From NCBI RefSeq assembly GCF_000423125.1, contig NZ_AUHJ01000012.1, positions 62,001-126,000 on the forward strand: a stretch of 64,000 bases of DNA. The letters are read 5' to 3'. The stretch comes from Haliea salexigens DSM 19537. Its GTDB lineage: Bacteria > Pseudomonadota > Gammaproteobacteria > Pseudomonadales > Halieaceae. The notes under the pieces are model-generated. The model saw only the letters and a program-made list of their open reading frames with translations. It did no database searches and had not been told where the DNA came from. Positions within the stretch are counted from its first letter, which is position 1. The number at the start of each line of letters is the position of its first letter. A program made the position numbers and the translations under genes. Shown here one piece after another: positions 54,223-62,699 of this stretch.

Positions 54223-55176
54223 CTAGTGCAGCAACTCAATGCCAGCATGTGCGAGCGCGGCGCTGACGCACACTTGCAGGACCCAGATGACCGCAATCGC
54301 AGCCAGCAGGATTGACAACTGTCGGGTGTTCTGGCCGCTTTCTCTGAGGGCCGCGATGCGCTGTTGCGCGCTGTTGCTGCTGGCCTGTGTGTGGATGCGT
54401 TGTGGCTGGCTTGACGCGTTTTGGTCGAGGTGGGCAATAACTCTGGCCACCCGCTCGGCACTGCCGGTCACTTTGAGGGCGGCTCGGTCGCAGGCTATTT
54501 CGGTGGCCGTGTTGAAGTCGCTGCGCAGGTGTCGTCGGCGGGTGCGTGGCCAGAGACAGGTGGCAACAGCCAACAAGGCCCTGCGCAGGTTATCCCGGCG
54601 CCGAAGATGCTCATATTCGTGTTCCAGCACAATCTGAAGCTCGGCCGCAGGCAGTGTTTCAAGCATGCTGCGCGACACATACACCTCCGGACGCAACCAG
54701 CCAATACACCACGCCGCCGGGGCTGGCCCGTCAATCACGTGGTAGTGATGGTTCCGGGTGCTGCGCGACAGCGCAAACAGCGTTCTGAGTTGTCCTTGCA
54801 GGCGCATGGCGAGCAGGACCATTGCGCCTAGCAACGCGAGGCCAATCCCACCGGCTGCTGCCGCCACGCCAATACGCAGTGCCGCGTAGGTATTGGAGAC
54901 CGGCACATGCGGCGCACAGTTCAGCCCATGACAGTGACCTGGAATAAGCGGGGCGGAAAGCGCAGGGGTCATCACCAACAGTGTTGCCACGCTTGCAGCA
55001 AGAGGTGGAATGAGCCCCCACAGGAAGAGCAGGCTGGCTTTGCGTGCAGCACCGGCACGGTCACAACTGCGTTGCAGCAGCGGGTAGAGCAGCGCATGGA
55101 GCCGTGACGAGCACAGAAACACGGCACACCAGATCAGCACCGCATCCGCTACCCGCGACGCCAGCTCAGGATTCAT
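54223..55176 (-). CDS. M56-family (BlaR1-like) membrane metallopeptidase
   Basis: 317 residues from ATG 55176, overlapping the BlaI stop by 11 bases. Several membrane helices, a zinc-peptidase motif HEYEH (LEHEYEHLRRRDN) and a downstream EIACDRAAL glutamate; one further helix at the C-terminus and no penicillin-binding sensor domain. In BlaR1/MecR1 systems such a protease inactivates the partner repressor on signal. Here it probably controls the neighbouring TonB receptor. Confidence 0.88.
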   Translation of the reverse strand: MNPELASRVADAVLIWCAVFLCSSRLHALLYPLLQRSCDRAGAARKASLLFLWGLIPPLAASVATLLVMTPALSAPLIPGHCHGLNCAPHVPVSNTYAALRIGVAAAAGGIGLALLGAMVLLAMRLQGQLRTLFALSRSTRNHHYHVIDGPAPAAWCIGWLRPEVYVSRSMLETLPAAELQIVLEHEYEHLRRRDNLRRALLAVATCLWPRTRRRHLRSDFNTATEIACDRAALKVTGSAERVARVIAHLDQNASSQPQRIHTQASSNSAQQRIAALRESGQNTRQLSILLAAIAVIWVLQVCVSAALAHAGIELLH

Positions 55177-55600
55177 CCGGTGCCTTGGACTTTGCGCCGC
55201 GCAGCGCTTCGATCGCAGCGGCTGTTGCCTCGTCGTCCTCCGCCATATAATGCGCAAAGCCGGAAATCACCGGCAGCAGGTCGCCGTCGGCGATATCCCG
55301 CGTAATGTCGCGCAGCAGTATCTTGATGAGCTCTTCCCTGGGAACGCGATGGCGGTAGACGAAGGCTCGAGCCTCCTTGCTCCGACTCGCCATGCCTTTG
55401 CGGTAGAGTCGTTCGAGAGTGCTTTGTACCGTGCTGAGCTGAATACCCGCATGTGGCATGGCTTCAAGCACTTGTGCCGCAGACCGGGGTTGCCCGCGCC
55501 ACAGTATGCCCATCACTGCCAGCTCACGTTCACCCAGCCGGGGCGCTCGGCGTGAGCGCAGGCCGAGGCGGTGCAGCAGGCTGCGTTTCTGTTCGAGCAT
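55166..55600 (-). CDS. BlaI/MecI-family repressor
   Basis: Winged-helix repressor, 144 residues: LGERELAVMGILWRGQPRSA, then the recognition region QLSTVQSTLERLYRKGMASR and a dimerisation tail. It is cleaved or inactivated through an M56 protease in known systems, and that partner gene overlaps its end. It is divergent from a TonB receptor gene with a candidate operator between them. Confidence 0.92.
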   Translation of the reverse strand: MLEQKRSLLHRLGLRSRRAPRLGERELAVMGILWRGQPRSAAQVLEAMPHAGIQLSTVQSTLERLYRKGMASRSKEARAFVYRHRVPREELIKILLRDITRDIADGDLLPVISGFAHYMAEDDEATAAAIEALRGAKSKAPDES

Positions 55601-55603
55601 AAA

Positions 55604-55667
55604 ACCGACCTGTTATCGGTGTTGGCGGGTCGTGCTACAAGGTCTGTATTCAACAGAGGGAGTGTAG
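55604..55667. promoter_or_regulatory. Divergent BlaI/TonB-receptor control region with operator-like repeats
   Basis: The 68-bp gap holds TACA-N5-TGTA (55636-55648), matching the TACA/TGTA half-site style of BlaI/MecI operators, a further TGTAG just before the receptor start, and ACCGA-N7-TCGGT (55604-55620) next to the repressor start. Both genes could be repressed from here. Confidence 0.5.
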
Positions 55668-55668
55668 C

Positions 55669-57786
55669 GTGATCAGGGGCAAGACGAAATCGGTAGTGCA
55701 ACGGTCGACAGGAACGCCACCCAGGCTTTTCGCTCTGTGCGGACGGAGTGTGCCCGTTGGGTTACTCGTGAGTGTCAGCCTTGTTGCACAGGCGCAGACA
55801 CTGGAGACCGTCACCGTGGAAGGGCGTCGAGCCAGCCTGCTGGGCGATGCGATAACAGCTTCGGAAGGTGTCATCGGTCGCCAGGAGATCGCCCTCAGAC
55901 CATTGCTGCGCAGCGGCGAGGTGCTGGAGCTGGTGCCGGGCATGGTGGTGACCCAGCACAGTGGCACAGGCAAGGCCAATCAGTATTTTCTGCGCGGCTT
56001 CAACCTGGACCACGGTACGGATTTCGCCACTTTTATAGACGGTATGCCGCTGAACATGCGTACCCACGGCCACGGCCAGGGTTATACCGATTTGAACCCG
56101 GTCATTCCCGAAACGCTTGCCACCATCGCCTACAAAAAGGGACCGTATTACGCTGATGTGGGCGACTTCAGCGGCGCAGGCAGCGCGGAAATGCGCACCG
56201 TGGACCGGGTTGATGAGGGCTTGGCCGAGATTACCTGGGGTGAAGACGGCTACCAGCGTCTGGTTGTGGTTGATAGCCAGAATACCGCCGGCGGTGACTG
56301 GCTCTATGCTCTGGAGGGCAATCGCTACGACGGGCCCTGGCGCGGTATCGAAGAAGACCTGTCGCGCATCAACCTGTTGCTGAAGCACACCCGCGACGTG
56401 GCCGCGGGCAGTCTCAGCCTGACCGCGATGGCCTACGACAACAGCTGGAACAGCGCCGACCAGATACCGGCCCGAGCCGTAACCCAGGGTATCATCGACG
56501 ATCTGGGTGTGATCGACGACACCGTGGGGGGCGAGTCTAGCCGTTACAGCCTGAGCGCCGCGTGGCGCGGCGGTGCGTGGGAGGTGGATGCATGGCTGGC
56601 GCGCTACGACCTGAACCTGTGGTCCAATTTCACGTATTTCCTCGATGACCCTGAGGGCGGCGACCAGTTCGAGCAGGTAGACGAGCGGCTCCTCTACGGC
56701 GGGCGATTGCGCTACACCCATGCCGGCACCCTCGCCGGCCTGCCGGTGACGCAGGCCTTCGGCGCCGATCTGCGAGTCGATGACATCGAGGAAGTGGGCC
56801 TGTATCGCAGTCGTGCGCGTCAACGCACTGGTCCGGTACGCAGCGATGCGGTGGATGAGTCCAGTATTGGCCTGTTCTGGGAGCAGAAGCTGCAGTGGTC
56901 GCCACGGTTGCGCTCGGTGTTGGGCGTGCGATATGACTATTTCGACTTCGATGTCGACAGTGCCATTGAGCGTAATGTCAACGGCATCGACCTCGTGCCC
57001 AATGGTGGCACGGCTGATGATGATTTGTGGTCCCTCAAGGGCAGCCTGGTTTACACCCTGGGCAGCGACTGGGAAGCCTATGCATCCGCTGGGCAGGGGT
57101 ATCATTCCAACGATGCCCGCGGCACAACCACCCGCGTCGACCCTGCCGATGGCACGGCCATCAATGCGGTAGATCCACTGGTGCGCTCGCTGGGTTACGA
57201 GGCTGGCGTGCGCGGTTACTGGCGGGAACGCCTGAACACTTCGCTCGCGGTCTGGTACCTGGAGCTGGATAGCGAACTGCTGTTTGTGGGTGACGCCGGC
57301 AACACCGAAGCGAGCGGCCGCTCTGAACGCGAAGGCGTCGAACTGACCGCCTATTACGCGCTCACGGAGGCGTGGACGCTGGATCTGGAATACGCATGGA
57401 CTGACGCCCGCTTCAGTGACGCGCCTGCAGGGGAACGCGAGATTCCCGGAGCCGTTGAGCATGTGGTACAGGCGGGCATCAGCCTGGATGACGGGCAGGA
57501 CTGGTTTGGCAGCCTGCGCCTGCGCTACTTCGGCGAGCGTCCGCTGGTCGAGGATGCCAGCGTGCAGTCAGATGCCACGTTCTCGGTCAATCTGGGCCTG
57601 GGTCGCCGACTGGGCCCCTGGACGCTGCGCGCAGATATCCTGAATCTGCTCGATAGCGATGACCACGACATCGATTACTTCTATGCGTCGCGCCTTCCCG
57701 GTGAAGCGGAGGCCGGTGTCGAGGACCTGCACTATCACGTACTTGAGCCACGTACCGTGCGCCTGACGGCGGGCTATCGCTTCTAA
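55669..57786 (+). CDS. TonB-dependent receptor divergent from BlaI/M56
   Basis: 705 residues from GTG 55669. Signal peptide ending near AQAQ, TonB box ETVTVEGRR, plug with FLRGFNLDHGTDFATFIDG and a His-rich RTHGHGQGY motif, and a barrel ending AGYRF. The sub-family with this plug is widespread in proteobacteria; the ligand is unknown, and the histidines hint at a metal or metal complex. Probably under control of the adjacent BlaI repressor. Confidence 0.9.
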   Translation: MIRGKTKSVVQRSTGTPPRLFALCGRSVPVGLLVSVSLVAQAQTLETVTVEGRRASLLGDAITASEGVIGRQEIALRPLLRSGEVLELVPGMVVTQHSGTGKANQYFLRGFNLDHGTDFATFIDGMPLNMRTHGHGQGYTDLNPVIPETLATIAYKKGPYYADVGDFSGAGSAEMRTVDRVDEGLAEITWGEDGYQRLVVVDSQNTAGGDWLYALEGNRYDGPWRGIEEDLSRINLLLKHTRDVAAGSLSLTAMAYDNSWNSADQIPARAVTQGIIDDLGVIDDTVGGESSRYSLSAAWRGGAWEVDAWLARYDLNLWSNFTYFLDDPEGGDQFEQVDERLLYGGRLRYTHAGTLAGLPVTQAFGADLRVDDIEEVGLYRSRARQRTGPVRSDAVDESSIGLFWEQKLQWSPRLRSVLGVRYDYFDFDVDSAIERNVNGIDLVPNGGTADDDLWSLKGSLVYTLGSDWEAYASAGQGYHSNDARGTTTRVDPADGTAINAVDPLVRSLGYEAGVRGYWRERLNTSLAVWYLELDSELLFVGDAGNTEASGRSEREGVELTAYYALTEAWTLDLEYAWTDARFSDAPAGEREIPGAVEHVVQAGISLDDGQDWFGSLRLRYFGERPLVEDASVQSDATFSVNLGLGRRLGPWTLRADILNLLDSDDHDIDYFYASRLPGEAEAGVEDLHYHVLEPRTVRLTAGYRF

Positions 57787-57805
57787 CGGTTCGACGGTTC
57801 GACGC

Positions 57806-59776
57806 TTAGTCTCTGGATACTGACGGGTCGCTCGCGAGTGCCAGGCGCAGCGGCTCCAGCCACTGCGCATAGTGCTTCCAGCGCGCCTGTGCCGTGCGAA
57901 ACAGGGGTTGCCGCACCTGCTCCGAGCTGGGTGTGCGCACCGCGCGTTCGGTGTCGTAGTAGTGCAGGCAGCCTGCCTCGAACGGCAGGCCCAGGAAGTC
58001 GAGCATGCGCCGCACCTGGCCTTCGAGGTCATCGAGCACGTCTTCGTGCTGCACACGCAGCACTTTCCCCGGTAACACGCTGTCCCAGTGGTCCATGAGT
58101 GCAACATAGTCCCGATAGTAACGGCCCAGATCAGCGAGGTCGTAGGTGAACTCCTGGCCTGAGGCGAAGAGCTGACGGTAGTTGCCGAAGCAGCAGTCCA
58201 TCGCGTCGCGCCGGGCGTCGATGATGCGTGCGTTGGGCAGGATCAGGTGAATAAGGCCGATGTGGCGGAAATTGTTCGGCATTTTGTCGATGAAGAATGG
58301 CGCGCCCTGCCGGTGAACACGGGTGGCATCGAGGAATTGCTCGCCGTAGGCACGCAGTGTGTCAGCATCCAGCGTGGCAAGGCGCTCCGGGTATCCTTCG
58401 CCCTCCGCTCGTGTGCCGTGCCCGTCGAGGCGCTGGGCCAGCGCGGGGATATGGTTCAGCTCCATGGTGCCGTCAATCGCCGAGTGCGATGACAGTATCT
58501 GCTCCAATAGTGTGGAACCGGCGCGCGGCATGCCGACAATGAAAATGGGGTCGGCGGCGGGGTGACCGCTGTTTGCGTGGCTGCCGAGTAGACCGGGAGT
58601 AAAAAACGATTGCTGACGCTGCAGGCGCTGGCTCATCCGTTGCGGCTGGTAGCCGAGAGTCCTGTGCCGAAGGCGATTGCCGCGTTCGTAATAGTCCCAG
58701 GAGGCGCTGTAGTCGCTGTTATCCTCGCAGGCTTTGCCGAGGGCAAAGCAAAGGTGAATGCGGTCCTCCAGCGCCGTGTTCTCCGCCGCCTCCTGCGTCA
58801 CCATGGTGGCGATATCCGCCGCATCGAAACGGAAGGTCTTCAGGTTTGCGAGGCTCCACCAGGCGTCTCCGAAATCGAGCCTCGTGCGGTTTGCCGCACG
58901 GTAGGCTGTCACCGCCTGCCCAGTGTCGCCAATCGTCTTGAGCGCATGGCCCAGGGTCAGTTGTAGTGACGGTTGCTCAGGATTTGCCTCCAGCAGACCC
59001 CGCAACAGCGCGATGCCCTCCTCGAAACGGCCCACAGCAATGTATTGGTTAGCCAGAGTGGCTTCTATCGACAGGTTTCCCGGAAGCTTCTGCTGCAGTG
59101 CTTCTGCCGTGGCGAGGGCCTCGGTGAACCGTTGTTGCCGGTACAGCACATTCACGTGGTCCAGCCGCACCAGCAGGTTATCGGGGCTGAATTCTGCTGC
59201 ACTTTCCAGCAGAAAGCCGGCTTCGTCCAGCTGGCCGTGTTGCACGGCGATAGCGGCGAGCAGGCGCATGCCCTCGATGTGTTGCGGGTTGCCGCGCAGG
59301 TAGTGCCGGCAGAGTGCCTCCGCGCGCTCCAGTCGACCCTCGTGCAACATGCTCTGGCCGCTGAGGATCTCTGCCGGCAGCTGGGCCAGTGCCTGCACCT
59401 GAATCACCGCCTCGCGTGCCAGCTCCCGCCAGGTCGGGTTGTCAGCTGTCAGCCGCGCGATGGCCTTCCAGCTGGCCAGCAGGGCGGGGTTGCGCGCTAC
59501 CGCATTGCGATAGGCCGACAGGGCCGGCGCGGGTTGTTGCAATGCGAGCAAATTGTGGCCGCGCTCCTGATACAGACGAGCATGGCCGGCATCGAGGCGC
59601 TCGAGTTCCTCGAGCGTTGCCAGTGCCTGCGCATGTTTGCCGAGATAGCGGCGCGACGTAGCCAGCAGGTAAAGCGCCTCACTCGAGGCGCCATCGGTAA
59701 CAGCCGCGGCGGCCGCCTGTTCTGCAGCCTGGAAATCGCCGCGCTGCAGGCAGGCTTTTGCCGCCTCAATGCTCAC
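57806..59776 (-). CDS. TPR-containing sulfotransferase
   Basis: 656 residues. The first ~400 are TPR-like helical repeats (for example ALYLLATSRRYLGKHAQALAT). The rest is a sulfotransferase domain with the PAPS 5'-phosphosulfate loop FIVGMPRAGSTLLEQILSSH and a 3'-phosphate site ARRDAMDCCFGNY. It starts two bases after the stop of a TonB receptor gene, so the two are surely co-expressed. Target unknown; it may sulfate a peptide or glycan, or have drifted in function. Confidence 0.9.
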   Translation of the reverse strand: MSIEAAKACLQRGDFQAAEQAAAAAVTDGASSEALYLLATSRRYLGKHAQALATLEELERLDAGHARLYQERGHNLLALQQPAPALSAYRNAVARNPALLASWKAIARLTADNPTWRELAREAVIQVQALAQLPAEILSGQSMLHEGRLERAEALCRHYLRGNPQHIEGMRLLAAIAVQHGQLDEAGFLLESAAEFSPDNLLVRLDHVNVLYRQQRFTEALATAEALQQKLPGNLSIEATLANQYIAVGRFEEGIALLRGLLEANPEQPSLQLTLGHALKTIGDTGQAVTAYRAANRTRLDFGDAWWSLANLKTFRFDAADIATMVTQEAAENTALEDRIHLCFALGKACEDNSDYSASWDYYERGNRLRHRTLGYQPQRMSQRLQRQQSFFTPGLLGSHANSGHPAADPIFIVGMPRAGSTLLEQILSSHSAIDGTMELNHIPALAQRLDGHGTRAEGEGYPERLATLDADTLRAYGEQFLDATRVHRQGAPFFIDKMPNNFRHIGLIHLILPNARIIDARRDAMDCCFGNYRQLFASGQEFTYDLADLGRYYRDYVALMDHWDSVLPGKVLRVQHEDVLDDLEGQVRRMLDFLGLPFEAGCLHYYDTERAVRTPSSEQVRQPLFRTAQARWKHYAQWLEPLRLALASDPSVSRD

Positions 59777-59778
59777 CC

Positions 59779-62466
59779 TTAGAACAGGTCGTAGGTGAAG
59801 CGCATGCCAAACTCCAGCGGACGATTGGTCAGGATCTTGCGTGAACCGTCCTGTGTGTTGATGTGCAGTTGCGCGCGCTCATCGGTCAGGTTGTTCACGA
59901 ACAGCTCGGCCGTCCAGGTGTCCTGCCGGTAGCCCAGCGTGGCATCGGTGATCACGTAGGAATCCTGCAGCTCGCGGCGCTGCGGCACATCAATGATTGA
60001 GCTGTAGGCCTCGTCCGAATAGCGTGACGCCAGCTGCGCATGTGCGGTGCCCTCGAATACATCCCACTCATAACGGCCGCGCAGGCTGAACTGGAACTCC
60101 GGTGCCAGCGGCAGCTGGGAGCCCACATCGGTGACCGCAAAGGCGAAGGCCGGGTTCAGGTCGACGATTTCCGTGTCGTTCCAGGAAAACGCGCCGAACA
60201 GGCTGAGGTTGGCGGTGGCGAGCCAGGAGAAATCACCCTCGATACCGCGGATCTCCGCGTCGCCGGCATTGTCGACGATGGTGAGGAAGTCGATATTCTG
60301 CGAGTCGATATGGCCCACCTGCATGCCGTCCCACTCGATGTAGTAAGCGGCGCCATTGAAGCGCAGGCGACGGTCCATGAATTCGCCCTTCCAGCCCATC
60401 TCGTAGTTCACCAGTTCATCCGACTCGTAGATCAGCGGAATGCAGTACTCAGGCGTGCGTGAAACCTTGCAGGGTGCGCTGCCGTCGGCCTGGGGAGTAA
60501 CCTCACTGCCGGCCACGGCGCGGTTGAACCCCTGTGGACGGAAGCCTTCAGACCAGGTGGCGTAGAACATCAGGTCGTCTGACTGGCGCCAGCTCAGGGT
60601 CAGGCGGTGAATCGTATCGTCAACCGATGCCGGCTGGAAGTCGCCGATATTGACGACGTAATCTCGTCCGCCGGTCACATCGGGCTGTGTTACCACGTCC
60701 GGATTGTTGGCCGCATTGCCATTGGCGAGATTCGGCACCGGGCGGTTGCCATACTTGAGGATGGAGAAACCCTCAAAGCCCGCTTCCAGGTCGTAGTAGC
60801 GGAAGCCGTAAGCAAAGGTGAAATCCTGCAGGAAGTCGAAGGCCAGCTCACCGAACACCGCAATCTGCTCTTCCGGGCGCGTGATGTCGTTGGAAAACTG
60901 GGTGGTTGCGCCGCGTTCGTTTGGGTCATTGGCGACCAGTGGCCCGCTGCCGCCGTTCAGCTGGCCGGGATCTGGTGCGTTCCAGTCCGGGTCGCCGTAG
61001 TTGAAGTCACCGACGTGTTGCAGCTCGACGTCCTCATAGAAAACACCGCCCTGGAAGCGAATCCAGCGCGCGGGGTCGGTGTTGAAGCGCAACTCGTGGG
61101 TGGTGCGCTCCATTTCGTTGCTGATGGCGGCAAAACCCGCGCCACTGTTGGAGCACTCGATCACGTCCGGATCGCCGGAAAGCGTGGGGTCGAAGGTGTA
61201 GCCCACGCCGCCACCGCCGTGGTAGCCCGGTGTGTTGTACTCACACATGTAGCCGGCGATGTAGAAGCCCGTGTTGGCGTAGTTGGAGTAATCGATGATC
61301 TGGTCTGTTTCCCGCTTGAGGTAGGCGCCGGTATAGAGCAATTCCAGCTCGCCCAGGCGACCCTGCAGGGTCCAGGCGGTTTGCGAGAAGTCTTCGGTGA
61401 GGCGGTCAGGATGGTAGCGCTCCACCTCAAGGTCGCCCACTTCAGGGTCGTAGTCGAACACGCCGTCTGCATCCAGCTGCTGCTGGTGATGAGTAAGCAG
61501 CAGGTCCCAGTCGTCGTTGATCAGGTATTTGACCCCGGCGCGGAAGCCCTGATACGTGGCGTCGTTGAAGTCTTCCTCTGCCAGCGCATCGTTGTTACGC
61601 GACTCATATTGCACGCCGTAGGCGCGCCCGGGTTCGGCGTAGCTGCCATCGGCGAACTGGTGTCCGGTCGGGTCACCCCCGCTGGGGGTGAACACCACGC
61701 CATCAGCCGAGGGCAGGGCGGGGTTGCGCGAGGGGTCGGGTGTGAAGGTGCCTCGTACATTGTCAATATAACCGCCCTGACGATCATTGAAGATCAGTAC
61801 GCGGGCCGCCAGACGGTTTTCGATCAGCGGAAAGTTGAAGACGGCGCTGGCGTTGGCGCTGGGGTCGCCCTCCGGCATGAAGGAAGTGCCGGCCTTGAAC
61901 GAGGCTGAAAACTCGTCAATGACCGGCTTGTTGGTGATCAGACGCACGGTGCCCGCCTGTGAGCTGGAGCCGAAGACGGTGCCCTGCGGCCCCGGTAACA
62001 CTTCGATGCGTTCCATGTCAGCGATATACACGTCCAGATTGCGACCGCCGGCGGTAACCGGTTGCTCGTCGAGGTACAGGGCTACGTTAGGTGCGCTGCC
62101 ATTGGCCTCCTGAATGGTGGTGTTCATGGCCTGGATGGCGGCGCCGCGAATGTAGATCTCGTTCTGGCCCGGACCGCGACCGCCTGCGGTGACGTTGGGC
62201 AGGGAGGCGATGTAGTCGGCAAAGTCAGTAATGCCCTGCTCGGTCATGGATTGCTCGGTGATCGCAGACACCGCAACGGGCACGTCCTGCATGCTGGCGG
62301 TGCGCTTGGTGGCCGTGACCACGACCTCCTCGAGTTGTTGCGCCTGTACCGCGCTGGCTGCGAAAGCGCCACCGGCCACCGCCGTCATGACAGCGCGCGC
62401 CAGTAGGCGCACAGGCGTGCCGGGTGAGGTCTTGGCGCTTAGCTGTTGAGGCATGCTGTTCTTCAT
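59779..62466 (-). CDS. TonB-dependent receptor paired with a sulfotransferase
   Basis: 895 residues from ATG 62466 (AAGGGGAAA upstream). Signal peptide ending AVQAQ, TonB box EEVVVTATKRT, plug with LPGPQGTVFGSSSQAGTVRL, and a barrel ending FGMRFTYDLF. This is the large family commonly expanded in marine oligotrophs and sphingomonads. The ligand is unknown. Translationally linked to the TPR-sulfotransferase downstream. Confidence 0.92.
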   Translation of the reverse strand: MKNSMPQQLSAKTSPGTPVRLLARAVMTAVAGGAFAASAVQAQQLEEVVVTATKRTASMQDVPVAVSAITEQSMTEQGITDFADYIASLPNVTAGGRGPGQNEIYIRGAAIQAMNTTIQEANGSAPNVALYLDEQPVTAGGRNLDVYIADMERIEVLPGPQGTVFGSSSQAGTVRLITNKPVIDEFSASFKAGTSFMPEGDPSANASAVFNFPLIENRLAARVLIFNDRQGGYIDNVRGTFTPDPSRNPALPSADGVVFTPSGGDPTGHQFADGSYAEPGRAYGVQYESRNNDALAEEDFNDATYQGFRAGVKYLINDDWDLLLTHHQQQLDADGVFDYDPEVGDLEVERYHPDRLTEDFSQTAWTLQGRLGELELLYTGAYLKRETDQIIDYSNYANTGFYIAGYMCEYNTPGYHGGGGVGYTFDPTLSGDPDVIECSNSGAGFAAISNEMERTTHELRFNTDPARWIRFQGGVFYEDVELQHVGDFNYGDPDWNAPDPGQLNGGSGPLVANDPNERGATTQFSNDITRPEEQIAVFGELAFDFLQDFTFAYGFRYYDLEAGFEGFSILKYGNRPVPNLANGNAANNPDVVTQPDVTGGRDYVVNIGDFQPASVDDTIHRLTLSWRQSDDLMFYATWSEGFRPQGFNRAVAGSEVTPQADGSAPCKVSRTPEYCIPLIYESDELVNYEMGWKGEFMDRRLRFNGAAYYIEWDGMQVGHIDSQNIDFLTIVDNAGDAEIRGIEGDFSWLATANLSLFGAFSWNDTEIVDLNPAFAFAVTDVGSQLPLAPEFQFSLRGRYEWDVFEGTAHAQLASRYSDEAYSSIIDVPQRRELQDSYVITDATLGYRQDTWTAELFVNNLTDERAQLHINTQDGSRKILTNRPLEFGMRFTYDLF

Positions 62467-62501
62467 TGCGAGTGATTTCCCCTTGAGAATGGTGTCAATA
62501 A

Positions 62502-62520
62502 TTTCGTTTAGATAACGAAA
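62502..62520. promoter_or_regulatory. Palindrome TTTCGTT-N5-AACGAAA
   Basis: Perfect 7-bp arms, 36 bp upstream of the TonB receptor start, in the 233-bp divergent gap to the BCCT transporter. Size and symmetry suit a TetR-like operator. The rest of the gap is AT-rich near 62570-62640 and shows two ATCGAT sites but no clear consensus promoter. Confidence 0.5.
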
Positions 62521-62699
62521 CATAATACCCGGTTTGGCAACTGGCTTTGAAGTGGGCATTGTTCACATTTACAGAAAAAATCGATAGAATTGCGGCGTTC
62601 TGCATCGATAAATCGCCATTCAATGAGTTTTGGTTTTATCTGGCTCTTTCCCCCCGCCCCGCCGCATAGGTGATAGTTAGTTACAATGCAAAGTAAAAA

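Noticed and set aside
57787-57805. Tandem GGTTCGAC repeat between convergent genes
   Set aside because: Two eight-base units in a 19-bp gap; too short to assign any role.
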